DNA from: Marinibacterium profundimaris
GTDB taxonomy: Bacteria > Pseudomonadota > Alphaproteobacteria > Rhodobacterales > Rhodobacteraceae
NCBI RefSeq assembly: GCF_002210095.1
Contig: NZ_AQQR01000005.1
Location: forward strand, 1 to 64,000
DNA: 64,000 nucleotides
Reading direction: 5' to 3'
The position numbers and the translations under genes are program-made. How positions within the stretch are numbered: position 1 is the stretch's first letter; each line of letters begins with the position of its first letter. The notes under the pieces were generated by a model. It was given only the letters and a program-made list of their open reading frames with translations. It did no database searches and was not told where the DNA came from. This document shows, in pieces, positions 24,589 to 34,519 of this stretch.

Positions 24589-25545
24589 TTGCCCCAATCG
24601 CTTCAGCCATGGTTCCTGGTGATACAGCGGCTTGGAATTGCCCTGCTGACGCTGGTCATCGTGTCCTTCGCCGTCTTCTTCGCCACCGAACTTCTGCCCG
24701 GTGACGTGGCCGAAATCCTGCTTGGCCAAGCCGCCACCCCCGAGGCCGTCGCCGGCCTGCGCGAGGCCATGGGGCTGAACGAACCGGCAATCAGCCGCTT
24801 CGTCGGCTGGCTTCTGGGACTGGCACAGGGCGATCTGGGCAACTCCTACGTGAACAACATGGACGTGGCAGAACTGATCTCGGGTCGGCTCAGCAACTCT
24901 CTGAAGCTTGCCGGTCTGACGACCCTGGTCTCGGTGCCGATCGCGCTCAGCCTCGGCATCGGGGCCGCCATGTGGCGCGGCTCGCTGTTCGACCGGATCG
25001 TCACGGTGCTGACCATCTCGGTCATCTCGGTGCCCGAGTTCATGGTCGCCACGCTGGCGGTGCTGATCTTCGCCGTCTGGCTCGACTGGCTGCCCGCGCT
25101 CAGCTACGGCGTCGATGTCAGCTCGCTTTCCGCGATGCTGAAGGCCTATGCCATGCCGGTGATCGCGCTGTCCTTCGTGATCTCGGCGCAGATGATCCGC
25201 ATGACCCGCGCCGCGGTGATCGAGACGATCAACACGCCCTACGTCGAAATGGCGCTGCTCAAGGGGGCCTCGCGCAAGCGCATGGTTCTGGGCCACGCGC
25301 TGCCCAATGCCCTGGGGCCGATCGCCAACGCCGTCGCGCTGTCGCTCAGCTACCTTGTCGGCGGTGTGATCATCGTCGAGACGATCTTCAGCTATCCCGG
25401 CGTCGCCAAGCTGATGGTCGATGCGGTCAGCACCCGTGACCTGCCGCTGATCCAGTCCTGCGCGATGATCTTCTGCGTCAGCTACCTGTCGCTGATCACC
25501 CTTGCGGACGTGATCGCCCTTCTCTCCAACCCGAGGCTGCGTTGA
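24589..25545 (+). CDS. ABC transporter permease, DppB type
   Basis: This 318-residue inner-membrane subunit has about six hydrophobic helices, an N-terminal FFATELLPGD segment typical of DppB/OppB, and the cytoplasmic EAA loop (YVEMALLKGASRKRMVLGHALPNA). The TTG at 24589 (MPQSLQPW) is chosen because AAAGAGG lies 7 bases upstream. A TTG at 24541 lacks such a site and would overlap the hairpin tail. The stop overlaps the next gene. Confidence 0.88.
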   Translation: MPQSLQPWFLVIQRLGIALLTLVIVSFAVFFATELLPGDVAEILLGQAATPEAVAGLREAMGLNEPAISRFVGWLLGLAQGDLGNSYVNNMDVAELISGRLSNSLKLAGLTTLVSVPIALSLGIGAAMWRGSLFDRIVTVLTISVISVPEFMVATLAVLIFAVWLDWLPALSYGVDVSSLSAMLKAYAMPVIALSFVISAQMIRMTRAAVIETINTPYVEMALLKGASRKRMVLGHALPNALGPIANAVALSLSYLVGGVIIVETIFSYPGVAKLMVDAVSTRDLPLIQSCAMIFCVSYLSLITLADVIALLSNPRLR

Positions 25546-26399
25546 TGATGGCTGACTCCTCCTCCACCACCACCACGATCAAGGGCCCAAGCTGGAGCTT
25601 CAACTGGGTCGGGCGCATCGGCCTCGGGATCATCCTGTTCTGGGCACTCGTCGCGCTCGTCGGTCCCTGGTTCTCTCCCTATCCCCCCGGCGAGATCGTC
25701 GACTGGGACTTCTTCGGCCCGATGACCGGTGACTACTGGATGGGCACCGATTACCTTGGCCGCGACATCTTCTCGCGCATCCTGATGGGCGCACGCTATA
25801 CCGTCGGCATCGCATTGGCCGCGGTGACACTGGCCTGCACGCTGGGGGTGATCCTTGGCATGGTGGCCGCTGTCGCCGGTGGCTGGTTCGACATGATCCT
25901 GTCGCGGCTGCTTGACGCGTTCAACGGCATCCCCTCGCTGCTGTTCGGGCTGGTCGTCGTGGCTGCCGTCGGTTCGTCGATCCCGGTGCTGGTGCTGACG
26001 CTGACCGCGATCTACATGCCGGGCGCCTATCGCTTTGCCCGGGCGCTGGCCGTGAACGTCAACACCATGGATTTCGTCACCGTTGCCCGGGCCCGCGGCG
26101 AAAGCACGCCCTACCTGATCCTGCGCGAGATCTTCCCCAACATCCTCGGTCCGGTCCTGGCCGACCTGGGTCTGCGCTTCGTGTTCATCGTGCTGGTGCT
26201 GTCCGGCCTGTCGTTCCTGGGTCTTGGCGTGCAGCCGCCCAATGCCGACTGGGGCGCGCTGGTACGCGAGAACATCGAAGGGCTCAGCCTTGGCGCGCCG
26301 GCGGTGATCTTCCCCTCGATCGCCATCGCCTCGCTGACCATCTCGGTGAACATGTTCATCGACAACCTGCCCACCAAGATCCGCGACAGGAGCGAATGA
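25545..26399 (+). CDS. ABC transporter permease, DppC type
   Basis: This 284-residue second membrane subunit has a DppC-type N-terminus with one helix, then GTDYLGRDIFSRILMGARY, and the EAA loop ARGESTPYLILREIFPNILGPV. It pairs with the DppB-type subunit to form the channel. The start at 25545 overlaps the previous stop by one base (TGATG); the next codon is also ATG. Confidence 0.9.
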   Translation: MMADSSSTTTTIKGPSWSFNWVGRIGLGIILFWALVALVGPWFSPYPPGEIVDWDFFGPMTGDYWMGTDYLGRDIFSRILMGARYTVGIALAAVTLACTLGVILGMVAAVAGGWFDMILSRLLDAFNGIPSLLFGLVVVAAVGSSIPVLVLTLTAIYMPGAYRFARALAVNVNTMDFVTVARARGESTPYLILREIFPNILGPVLADLGLRFVFIVLVLSGLSFLGLGVQPPNADWGALVRENIEGLSLGAPAVIFPSIAIASLTISVNMFIDNLPTKIRDRSE

Positions 26400-28063
26400 T
26401 GACAGAACCCCTCGTTTCCGTCCGTGACCTGCGCATTGGCGCAACCACCGACGCCGGCCGCAAGGTCGAGATCATCAAGGGCGTGAACTTCGACATCGCC
26501 CCCGGAGAGATCGTCGCGCTGATCGGCGAAAGCGGCTCGGGCAAGACGACCATCGCGCTGTCGCTGATGGGCCACACCCGCACCGGCTGCCGCATCGACG
26601 ACGGGTCCATCCGGCTTGACCAGTCGGACATCACCACGATGAGCGAACGCGACCGCATGCAGGTGCGCGGCACCGAGGTCTCCTATGTGCCGCAATCGGC
26701 GGCGGCGGCCTTCAACCCCTCCAAGCGGATCATGGACCAGGTGATCGAGATCGCCGCGATCCACGACCTGATGCCCCGCGCCGAAGCGGAGAAGAAGGCG
26801 GTCGAGCTGTTCCGCGCGCTTGCCCTGCCGGACGCCGACACCCTTGGTCAGCGGTATCCGCACCAGGTGTCGGGCGGCCAGCTGCAGCGTCTTTCGGCGG
26901 CGATGGCCCTGATCGGCGATCCCAAGCTGGTGATCTTCGACGAACCCACGACGGCGCTGGACGTGACCACCCAGATCGAGGTGCTGCGCGCCTTCAAGTC
27001 GGTGATGAAGAAGGGCGGGATCGCCGGTGTCTACGTCAGCCACGACCTGGCTGTCGTGGCGCAGATCGCCGACCGGATCATCGTGCTCAAGGGCGGCGAA
27101 ATCCAGGAAGTCGGCACCGCCGAGCAGATCCTGAACGCGCCGCAGCATGCATATACCAAGCAGCTGCTTGCCGCCTTCGAACCGGTGCCGCATCAGCCGG
27201 TCGCACCAACCGCCCAGCCGGCCCGGCCCAAGCCCATCCTCGAGGTCTACGACCTGAGCGCGGGCTACGGCCACATGCGCAACGGGGTGCCGGCGGCGAA
27301 GATCCTCAAGAGCGTGAACTTCAAGATCGAACGGGGCCGCAACCTTGGCGTGATCGGCGAATCCGGCTCTGGCAAATCGACGCTGGCGCGGGCTGTCGCC
27401 GGGATCCTGCCCGCCTATCAGGGCGCGGTCATGGTCGATGGCATGGAGCAGAAGCGCGATCTGAAAAGCCGCTCCAAGGAAGAGCTGCGGCGGATGCAGA
27501 TCGTCTTCCAGCTGGCCGATACGGCGCTGAACCCGACGCATTCCATCGGCACACTCCTGGCCCGTCCGCTGACCTTCTACGAGGGGCTGCGCGGCAAGGC
27601 GCGCGATGCGCGGGTGGCCGAACTGCTGGACATGGTGCACCTGCCGGCCGCCCTGCGCCACCGCCTTCCCGGAGAGCTGTCGGGCGGGCAGAAGCAGCGG
27701 GTGAACCTGGCCCGTGCCCTGGCCGCCAACCCCGAACTGATCCTCTGCGATGAGATCACCTCGGCGCTGGATACGGTGGTGGCCGCGGCCATCCTCGAGC
27801 TGCTCAAGGAACTGCAGCGGGAACTGGGTCTCAGCTACATGTTCATCAGCCACGACCTGTCGACGGTCGAGGCGATCTGTGATGACGTTCTGGTCATGTA
27901 CAAGGGCGAGGTGGTCGAGGCACTGCCCGCCGCGCGCATGTCCACCGAGGCGACGCATCCCTATTCGCGGCTGCTGATCTCCTCGGTGCCGCGGCTTGAT
28001 ACCGGCTGGCTGTCCGGGCTCGAGCAGGACCCGGAGCTGCTGGCGCAGTTCGCCAACCGCTGA
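26399..28063 (+). CDS. ABC transporter ATP-binding protein, fused DppD-DppF type
   Basis: This 554-residue protein has two complete nucleotide-binding domains. The first has Walker A GESGSGKTT, signature SGGQLQR and Walker B VIFDEPTTALD. The second (from about residue 280) has GESGSGKST, LSGGQKQR and LILCDEITSALD, where the usual DEP is DEI. It powers uptake through the two permeases. The ATG at 26399 lies 6 bases after AGGAG and overlaps the permease stop by one base; 26396 is too close to the site. Confidence 0.9.
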   Translation: MTEPLVSVRDLRIGATTDAGRKVEIIKGVNFDIAPGEIVALIGESGSGKTTIALSLMGHTRTGCRIDDGSIRLDQSDITTMSERDRMQVRGTEVSYVPQSAAAAFNPSKRIMDQVIEIAAIHDLMPRAEAEKKAVELFRALALPDADTLGQRYPHQVSGGQLQRLSAAMALIGDPKLVIFDEPTTALDVTTQIEVLRAFKSVMKKGGIAGVYVSHDLAVVAQIADRIIVLKGGEIQEVGTAEQILNAPQHAYTKQLLAAFEPVPHQPVAPTAQPARPKPILEVYDLSAGYGHMRNGVPAAKILKSVNFKIERGRNLGVIGESGSGKSTLARAVAGILPAYQGAVMVDGMEQKRDLKSRSKEELRRMQIVFQLADTALNPTHSIGTLLARPLTFYEGLRGKARDARVAELLDMVHLPAALRHRLPGELSGGQKQRVNLARALAANPELILCDEITSALDTVVAAAILELLKELQRELGLSYMFISHDLSTVEAICDDVLVMYKGEVVEALPAARMSTEATHPYSRLLISSVPRLDTGWLSGLEQDPELLAQFANR

Positions 28064-28140
28064 GTGTTCGCACCCGCATGCAAGAAGGTCGGCCCGCGCA
28101 GGTCCGGCCCCCGGACGAAGGCGGCGGTTGCGATGGCGGC

Positions 28141-28635
28141 TCAGACCTTGTCGGCAAACAGGTGCGTCAGCGGCATCTGCGTCTTCGAGAAGGGCGTCTT
28201 CATCACCACGAAGCTGAAGTACTTGTCGATCCCGATATTGCGGTCGATCAGCCCTTCGACGATGGTCTGGTAATCCGAAATCGAGGCGGTGACGAATTTC
28301 GCCAGATAGTCATAGCCCCCCGACACCAGGTGGCATTCGACGCAGCAATCGACCTTTTCCAGCGCCTCCTGAAAGCGCGCAAAGTCGATCTGGCGGTGGT
28401 TGCTCAGGGTGAATTCGGTAAAGACCGTCAGGGTTTCGCCCAGTTTGGCCATGTCGATCTGCGCCGCATAGCCGGTGATATAGCCCGCCTTCTGCAGTTT
28501 CTTGACCCGCATCAGGCAGGGCGAGGGCGACAGGTGCACCAGGTCGGCCAGTTCGACATTGGTGATCCGCCCATTGCGCTGCAACTCGGCAAGAATTTTC
28601 AGGTCGATCCGGTCGAGCTTGTAGCTTGCGGTCAT
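28141..28635 (-). CDS. Lrp/AsnC-family transcriptional regulator
   Basis: This 164-residue regulator has an N-terminal winged HTH (KLDRIDLKILAELQRNGRITNVELADLVHLSPSP..R) and a C-terminal RAM ligand-binding domain (VECHLVSGGYDYLAKF). Such proteins sense amino acids and usually control the adjacent divergent operon. It is divergent from the FAD oxidase at 28798 (162 bases) and convergent with the ABC transporter operon. The ATG at 28635 follows GAGGAC. Confidence 0.9.
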   Translation of the reverse strand: MTASYKLDRIDLKILAELQRNGRITNVELADLVHLSPSPCLMRVKKLQKAGYITGYAAQIDMAKLGETLTVFTEFTLSNHRQIDFARFQEALEKVDCCVECHLVSGGYDYLAKFVTASISDYQTIVEGLIDRNIGIDKYFSFVVMKTPFSKTQMPLTHLFADKV

Positions 28636-28797
28636 TGTCCTCGGTCCTCGGAGTCTGCGCACCGTACGTGTCTTGTGAAGGGCACCCCATCTCGCAAGTC
28701 AATTGCATTCGACAGGAAATGCCGTGACACCCCCGTGATCCGGCAGATGCATCTGGCGGCCCCGTCGTAGAAGTTGCCGGAAATAAAGGTGAAAATA

Positions 28798-30123
28798 ATG
28801 CCTTCCCCCTTGTTGCACATCGACACCCAGACACAGCTGCCCGAGTCCGCCGATTGCGTGGTTATCGGCGCCGGGATCGTCGGCACCTGCGCCGCCTACT
28901 GGCTGGCGCGTGCCGGGCACAAGGTGGTGCTTGTCGAAAAGGGCCGCGTGGGGGCCGAGCAGTCCAGCCGCAACTGGGGCTGGTGCCGCCAGCAGAACCG
29001 CGACGCGCGCGAACTGCCGCTTTCGACCCGCAGCCTCGCGCTTTGGGAAGAGATGGCCGCGGACATCGGCGAGGATCTGGGTTTTCGCCGCTGCGGGCTG
29101 TTGTACCTGTCTGATGACCAGGCCGAGCTTGACGGTTGGGCCCGCTGGGGCGCCTTCGCGCGCGGCGAGGGCGTGGACACGCGGATGCTGGGCACTGCCG
29201 AGGCGACCGAGCGCGCCCGCGACACCGGCAAAAGCTGGGCGGGCGGCGTCTGGTCGCCCACCGATGGCACGGCAGATCCCTCGCGGGCGGCGCCGCTGAT
29301 TGCCCGCGGCATTCTCAAGCATGGCGGCACGGTGATCCAGAACTGCGCGGCGCGGGGCATTGAAACCGCAGCCGGCGCGGTCTGCGGGGTCGTGACCGAA
29401 CAGGGGACGATCCGTACCAGGCAGGTCGTGCTGTCCGGCGGGGCCTGGGCGGGCAGCTTCCTGCACCAGTCGGGCATCTTCTTTCCGCAAGCCTCGGTGC
29501 GCAGTTCGATCCTGTCGGTTGCGCCCGGCGCCGAAGGGCTGCCGCCCGCGCTGCACACCGCGGCCGTTTCGATCACCCGCCGCGGCGACGGCGCGCATAC
29601 CCTGGCCATTTCCGGCAAGAGCAACTTTGATCCGACCCCGGGCACCCTGCGCGGCGCCAGGCATTTCCTGCCGATGTTCGCCAAGCGCTGGCGCGCGCTC
29701 GCGCCGGGCGGGCTTCAGGCCTGGCAGGCCGGTTTCGAGACCCGCCGGATCTGGGCGCTTGACCGCGAAACCCCGATGGAACGGGTCCGCATCCTGGATC
29801 CCAGGCCCTCGGAGGCCCTGGTGGCCGAAACCCTGCGCCGCGCGCAGCGGTTGCTGCCGGCGCTCAAGGGTCTGCCGGTGCAGGCGAAATGGGCGGGCTA
29901 CATCGACAGCACGCCCGACGGCGTGCCGGTGATCGACAGCGATATCGGCATTCCCGGGGTGACACTGGCCGCAGGCCTGTCGGGGCACGGCTTCGGCATC
30001 GGGCCGGGCGTGGGGCACCTGGTGGCCGACCTGCTGACCGGGCGCAGCCCGATCACCGATGTCGCCCAGTACAGCCTGAGCCGCTTTGATGCCTCGCAAT
30101 GGGGAAAAGTGGCGCAGTTCTGA
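28798..30123 (+). CDS. FAD-dependent amine/amino-acid oxidoreductase (DadA-like)
   Basis: This 441-residue flavoenzyme carries CVVIGAGIVGTCAAYWLA, LVEKGRVGAEQSSRNWGWCRQQ and a C-terminal GLSGHGFGIGPGVG. The SSRNWGWCRQQNRD stretch is typical of the DadA-like subunits that pair with HcnA/HcnB-type partners (opine, D-hydroxyproline or similar dehydrogenases), and such partners exist at 36505-38219. It lies divergent from the AsnC regulator, so amino-acid-responsive control is likely. The ATG at 28798 follows AAAGGTG. Its stop is only 2 bases from the stop of the convergent oxidase. Confidence 0.9.
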   Translation: MPSPLLHIDTQTQLPESADCVVIGAGIVGTCAAYWLARAGHKVVLVEKGRVGAEQSSRNWGWCRQQNRDARELPLSTRSLALWEEMAADIGEDLGFRRCGLLYLSDDQAELDGWARWGAFARGEGVDTRMLGTAEATERARDTGKSWAGGVWSPTDGTADPSRAAPLIARGILKHGGTVIQNCAARGIETAAGAVCGVVTEQGTIRTRQVVLSGGAWAGSFLHQSGIFFPQASVRSSILSVAPGAEGLPPALHTAAVSITRRGDGAHTLAISGKSNFDPTPGTLRGARHFLPMFAKRWRALAPGGLQAWQAGFETRRIWALDRETPMERVRILDPRPSEALVAETLRRAQRLLPALKGLPVQAKWAGYIDSTPDGVPVIDSDIGIPGVTLAAGLSGHGFGIGPGVGHLVADLLTGRSPITDVAQYSLSRFDASQWGKVAQF

Positions 30124-30125
30124 GA

Positions 30126-31229
30126 TCACGCCGCGAACCTGTCGATGGACATGCCACCGATCGGCGTCTCGCTGGTGCCGGTCGCGATCAGCTCTGCCAT
30201 GACATCGCCGACACCCGGCCCAAGCTGGAAACCGTGCCCGCAGAAACCGAAGGCATGGAACAGGCCGGGCGTGGTGCCGGAGGGGCCCATCACCGGCAGC
30301 ATGTCCGCCGTGTAGCCCTCGCAGCCGGACCATTGCCGGATGATCGCCACGTTGGCCAGGGCCGGGCACAGCTTGACCACCTTCGCAAGCTGCGGAGCAA
30401 GGCCGGCAGGGTCGTAGGTGGCAAACCCGGTGTCACCCACCGGCTGGCGCGGCACACCGCCGCCGAACACGACATTGCCGCGTTCGACCTGGCGCAGGTA
30501 GGCGCCGCTGTCCTGCGACCACATGCCGACCACCGGCAGGATGCGGTGGGGCAGGGGTTCGGTCACCCCCATCTGCGGGCCGTGGGCGGTCAGCGGGACG
30601 GGTTCGCCGAACTGGCGGGCGATCTCGGTGCCCCAGGCGCCGGCGCAGTTCACCAGCACATCGGCGCCAAAGTCACCCTGCGCCGTGCTCACCTGGAAGC
30701 CGCTGTCGGTTTTCGTGATCTGCGGAACGCCGGCCTGGTCGGTGATCCGGGCACCAGCGCGGGCGGCGGCATCGGCGAAGGCCGGGCCGATCAGGCGCGG
30801 ATTGGCGCTGCCGTCGCGCGGCGAATAGCTGGCGCCGATCGCCGAGGGGCCAAGCCCGGGAAAACGATGACGCAGCTCGGAGGGTTCAAGGTGCTCCAGC
30901 TCGAGGCCCAAGGGGCGCGCGTCATCGGAATAGCGCAGCATGTCGGCGCGCGAGGCCTCGTCGAAGATCAGCCGCAGGTGGCCTGTGGCCCGGAACTCGA
31001 CGTCGCGCTCAAGCAGCTCTTCGGCGCGGTTCCACAGGCCAAGCGAACGACGCGCCAGCGGCAATTGCTGCAGCGCGCGCCCGGTGCGGCGGATATTGCC
31101 GAAGGAGGCCACGGTGCCCCCCGCGCCGATATGGCCGCGTTCGATCAGCTGCACGCGCACACCGCGACGTGCGAGGAAGAAAGCCGTGGCGCTGCCCATC
31201 AGCCCGCCACCGAGTACGATCACCTGCAT
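30126..31229 (-). CDS. FAD-dependent oxidoreductase (DadA/glycine-oxidase-like)
   Basis: This 367-residue flavoenzyme starts directly with the FAD fold (MQVIVLGGGLMGSATAFFLARRG), has IERGHIGAGGTVASFGNIRR and a C-terminal GFCGHGFQLGPGVG. It belongs to the same broad family as the convergent gene but is clearly distinct. It is divergent from a LysR regulator, with 99 bases between starts, which is the likely control point. The ATG at 31229 has AAGGAG. It probably oxidises an amino acid or secondary amine; together with 14811-16100 and 28798-30123 it makes three such enzymes in one block. Confidence 0.9.
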   Translation of the reverse strand: MQVIVLGGGLMGSATAFFLARRGVRVQLIERGHIGAGGTVASFGNIRRTGRALQQLPLARRSLGLWNRAEELLERDVEFRATGHLRLIFDEASRADMLRYSDDARPLGLELEHLEPSELRHRFPGLGPSAIGASYSPRDGSANPRLIGPAFADAAARAGARITDQAGVPQITKTDSGFQVSTAQGDFGADVLVNCAGAWGTEIARQFGEPVPLTAHGPQMGVTEPLPHRILPVVGMWSQDSGAYLRQVERGNVVFGGGVPRQPVGDTGFATYDPAGLAPQLAKVVKLCPALANVAIIRQWSGCEGYTADMLPVMGPSGTTPGLFHAFGFCGHGFQLGPGVGDVMAELIATGTSETPIGGMSIDRFAA

Positions 31230-31328
31230 GAGAGCTCCTTTCCGTGCGCCTCCAGAAAACCCGGCATGGACCCCACCGTCAAAGACGGGATATGAGCAAG
31301 GGTATAAGTCAAACCTATGGAGCGGCCC

Positions 31329-32222
31329 ATGCGTGCACGTCAGTTGGAGGTCTTTACCGCGGTGATGCGGGCCGGGACGGTGACAGAGGCGGCGCGGATG
31401 CTCAACATCTCGCAACCCGCGCTCAGCCAGGTGCTGCGCCATGCCGAGGACGAGCTGGGCTTTGCGCTGTTTGACCGCGAGAAGGGCCGGCTGAAACCCA
31501 CCCCCGAGGCGCAGGAGCTTTACCCGGAAGCCGAGCGCCTGTTCGGCGAGCTTGAAGGGCTGCGTCGCAAGACCGCCGATCTCAAGCTTGGCCGCGCGGG
31601 CCTGGTGCGGATCGGCTGTTCCACCCCGCCCGCCATGTCGCTGCTGCCGCGGGTCATGGCGGCTTACCGCGCGCGCCACCCCGACATCGCGTTGCGCTGC
31701 AACGTGGCGCCGGTGCAATCGCTCCATACCATGCTGCGCGAGGGCGACGCGGCGCTGGCGCTGGCGCTGACCGACCGGATGCCCGACGAGATCGAGGTCG
31801 AGGTTCTGGGGCTCACCGGTTTTTGCTGCCTGCTTCCCGAAGGGCACCCGCTGGCCGCGCAGGAGGCCATCAGCCTTGGCGAACTAAGCGAGGAGTTCGT
31901 GATCTCCTACCGCGCCGCCACCCGCCCCCATGACGAGCTGGCCAAGGCGGCGCGCCGCACCGGGCACCGCTTCGAACCGCGGCTCGAGATCGACACGTCG
32001 ATTTCGGCGGTCGGCTTCGTGCAGGCCCGGCTGGGCATCGCGGTGGTCGATTCCCTGCTGCCCTGGGATCAGTTCGACGGCATCCAGATCCGCCCGCTGG
32101 CGGCCTCTCCGGCGCTGCCACTGTCGCTTCTGACGCTGCGCGGCAAGACATTGTCGCGCGCCGAAGAGCTGATGCGCGGCCAGATTCGCGCGCTGCTGCC
32201 CGATGGGCTGGCTCACCCGTAA
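31329..32222 (+). CDS. LysR-family transcriptional regulator
   Basis: This 297-residue regulator has an N-terminal HTH (RQLEVFTAVMRAGTVTEAAR, ISQPALSQVLRHAEDELG) and a LysR substrate domain. The start at 31329 has GGAG 6 bases upstream; an ATG at 31317 is less well placed. The 99-base spacer to the divergent oxidase holds an AT-rich half-palindrome (ATAAGTCAAACCTAT, 31303-31317) that fits the T-N11-A pattern of LysR sites. It probably controls the oxidase, itself and perhaps the HyuAB operon downstream. Confidence 0.9.
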   Translation: MRARQLEVFTAVMRAGTVTEAARMLNISQPALSQVLRHAEDELGFALFDREKGRLKPTPEAQELYPEAERLFGELEGLRRKTADLKLGRAGLVRIGCSTPPAMSLLPRVMAAYRARHPDIALRCNVAPVQSLHTMLREGDAALALALTDRMPDEIEVEVLGLTGFCCLLPEGHPLAAQEAISLGELSEEFVISYRAATRPHDELAKAARRTGHRFEPRLEIDTSISAVGFVQARLGIAVVDSLLPWDQFDGIQIRPLAASPALPLSLLTLRGKTLSRAEELMRGQIRALLPDGLAHP

Positions 32223-32280
32223 GCCTATTCGCAAGCGTGGCCTCCGGGCCACGTACCCGTCGCGTCCCCGGGCCCGGCCC

Positions 32281-32327
32281 CGTACCGACCCCGTACCGAC
32301 CCCGTACCGACCCCGTACCGACCCCGT
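32281..32327. repeat. Tandem repeat, four copies of an 11-base unit
   Basis: CGTACCGACCC is repeated perfectly four times (32281-32324) and starts a fifth copy, within the 236-base spacer between the LysR gene and hyuA. Each unit holds a GTAC palindrome. The helical-turn period of about 11 bases could arrange protein sites on one face of the DNA, or it may be a slippage product without function. Confidence 0.85.
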
Positions 32328-32458
32328 CCTCCGCCTCGTCCTCCGCCCCGCCCAGGACCGGCCCATAGGCTTGCCTTATGGGATGGGCTGTCATCCGACT
32401 TGGACTGCCGTCGCGTCGTCTGCTCGATTAGGGCAAACGAAACGAAAGGCGATGACCC

Positions 32459-34516
32459 ATGGACGGCCAAACCCCCGGCAAAGACAGGCAGAGCGAAGAC
32501 TGGAAGATCGGCGTCGATATCGGCGGCACCTTCATGGACTTCTGCGCGCTGGAAGCCAACTCGGGGCGCATCGCCTCGCTCAAGGTTCTGACGACGCCGG
32601 ATGATCCGGGCGCCGAACTGCGCACCGGCCTTGACCTGCTGGCCGAGCGCGAAGGCCTGGATGCCGCGGCGGTCAGCCGCTTCGTCCACGGCACCACGGT
32701 TGGCATCAACACCATCATCCAGCGCAAGGGCGCGAAGATGGCGATGTTCACCAACGCCGGTTTCGAAGACGTGATCGAGCTTGCCCGCCTGCGGATGCCC
32801 GACATGTATTCGCTGTTCTGCCACCGCCCCGATCCGCTGGTGTCGCGCGACATGATCTTCGGCCTGCCGGTGCGCATGCGCGCCGATGGCCGCCGCACCG
32901 ATGCCCCCGAGGGCGCGGTGGCCGAAGCCGTGGCCAAGGCGCAGGCCGCGGGTGCCGAAGGGATCATCATCTCCCTGCTGCACTCCTGGCGCGACAGCAC
33001 GCAGGAAGCCGAAATCCGGCATAAGATCGAGGCCCTCGCGCCCGAGCTTTTCGTCTTCACCTCCTCCGAGGTCTGGCCGGTGATCCGCGAATACGAGCGG
33101 ACCTCGACCGCGATCCTCAACGGCTACGTCCACCCGCGCGTGTCGGGCTACCTTGAAGCGCTGGAGGCGCGGCTGAAGGCACAGGGCGTGCCCGCCCGCG
33201 CCATGCTGACCAAGTCCAACGGTGGCGTCATGAGCGCCGGTGAAGGCAGCCGCGACTGCGTGTCGATGCTGCTTTCGGGCACGGCCTCGGGCGTGATCGG
33301 CGCCGCATGGCTGGCGCGTCAGGCGGGCGAAAGCCGCATCCTGACGCTCGACATCGGCGGCACCTCGGCGGACTTCGCGCTGATCATCGACGGCGAAGTG
33401 CAGTTCGGCTCGGACGAGCTGGTGGGCGAATTCCCCCTGCACATCCCCTCGGTCTCGGTCAGCTCGATCGGGATCGGCGGCGGTTCGATCGCTTCGGTGG
33501 ATGACCACGGCGTGCTGCGCGTCGGCCCGGAAAGCGCCGGTTCGACCCCCGGACCGGCCTGCTACGGCCGGGGCGGCACCCGCGCCACGGTGACCGATGC
33601 CATGGCGGTCTGCGGCTGGCTGGGCCATTCGGAAATGGCCTATGGCCAGCTTGACATGAAGGTCGACCTGGCGCGTGAAGTCGTCGGGGAACTGGCCGGG
33701 AAGCTGGGCCGCGGGGTGGAAGAGACCGCGCAGGCGATCCTGGACATCGCCGTGTCGGAAATGTTCGTCGAGGTCGAAAAGCTGTCCTCGCGTGCCGGCG
33801 TCGACCTGCGGGACTTCGCGCTGATGCCCTTCGGCGGTGGCGGCCCCATGCTGGGTGCCTTCCTTGCCAAGGAACTGGGCATGCCCCGTGTCATGGCGCC
33901 GCGCCGTCCGGGTGTCGTCTCGGCGCTTGGCGGCCTGGTGGCCGACCTCAAGGGCGATTTCATCCGCACCGTCTTTGCGGATCTCGACGAAGAGCGCCTG
34001 CCGCTGCTGCGCGACCACTTCCAGGCGCTGGCCGAGGAAGGCAAGGCCTGGCTTAAGGCACAGGGCCACGAAGGCGCCATCGACCTGAAGCTTTCGGGCG
34101 ACATGCGCTATGCCGGCCAAAGCTACGAAATCGAGGTGGCGCTGGAGCCGGAATGGCTGTCGGACCTGCCGAAGATGGCCGAGACCTTCCACGAGACGCA
34201 CCGCCGCATCTACGATTTCGCGGATCCCGAAGGCCGGATCGAAATGGTCAACCTGCGCCTTTCGGCGATCGGGGCAGGGCCCAAGCCCGACCTGACCGAA
34301 CTGGCCGAGGTCGAGGCGGGCGAAGCCCGTGACGTGCAGGTGCATATCGGTGGCTGGCGCCCCGTGCCGCTGCACAGCCGCGTGTCGCTGGCCCCGGGCA
34401 CCGTCTTCGACGGCCCGGCCATCGTCAGCCAGGAAGACACCACCTTCGCCATCCCCGTGGGCGCCCATGCCCGTGTCGACGGCAATCTCAACATCCACCT
34501 GCAGTTCGAGGACTGA
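32459..34516 (+). CDS. hyuA: Hydantoinase/oxoprolinase subunit A
   Basis: This 685-residue HyuA-type ATP-dependent amidase subunit has an actin-like ATPase core with IGVDIGGTFMDF, the FVHGTTVGINTIIQRKG segment and a second LDIGGTSADFALI phosphate loop. The family couples ATP hydrolysis to opening 5-membered lactams such as 5-oxoproline or hydantoins, or carboxylates small ketones. It forms a complex with the HyuB product, whose gene starts 3 bases downstream. The exact substrate is unknown. Confidence 0.92.
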   Translation: MDGQTPGKDRQSEDWKIGVDIGGTFMDFCALEANSGRIASLKVLTTPDDPGAELRTGLDLLAEREGLDAAAVSRFVHGTTVGINTIIQRKGAKMAMFTNAGFEDVIELARLRMPDMYSLFCHRPDPLVSRDMIFGLPVRMRADGRRTDAPEGAVAEAVAKAQAAGAEGIIISLLHSWRDSTQEAEIRHKIEALAPELFVFTSSEVWPVIREYERTSTAILNGYVHPRVSGYLEALEARLKAQGVPARAMLTKSNGGVMSAGEGSRDCVSMLLSGTASGVIGAAWLARQAGESRILTLDIGGTSADFALIIDGEVQFGSDELVGEFPLHIPSVSVSSIGIGGGSIASVDDHGVLRVGPESAGSTPGPACYGRGGTRATVTDAMAVCGWLGHSEMAYGQLDMKVDLAREVVGELAGKLGRGVEETAQAILDIAVSEMFVEVEKLSSRAGVDLRDFALMPFGGGGPMLGAFLAKELGMPRVMAPRRPGVVSALGGLVADLKGDFIRTVFADLDEERLPLLRDHFQALAEEGKAWLKAQGHEGAIDLKLSGDMRYAGQSYEIEVALEPEWLSDLPKMAETFHETHRRIYDFADPEGRIEMVNLRLSAIGAGPKPDLTELAEVEAGEARDVQVHIGGWRPVPLHSRVSLAPGTVFDGPAIVSQEDTTFAIPVGAHARVDGNLNIHLQFED

Positions 34517-34519
34517 TCC

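Noticed and set aside
32281-32327. CRISPR array
   Set aside because: Units are 11 bases with no spacers and there are no cas genes.
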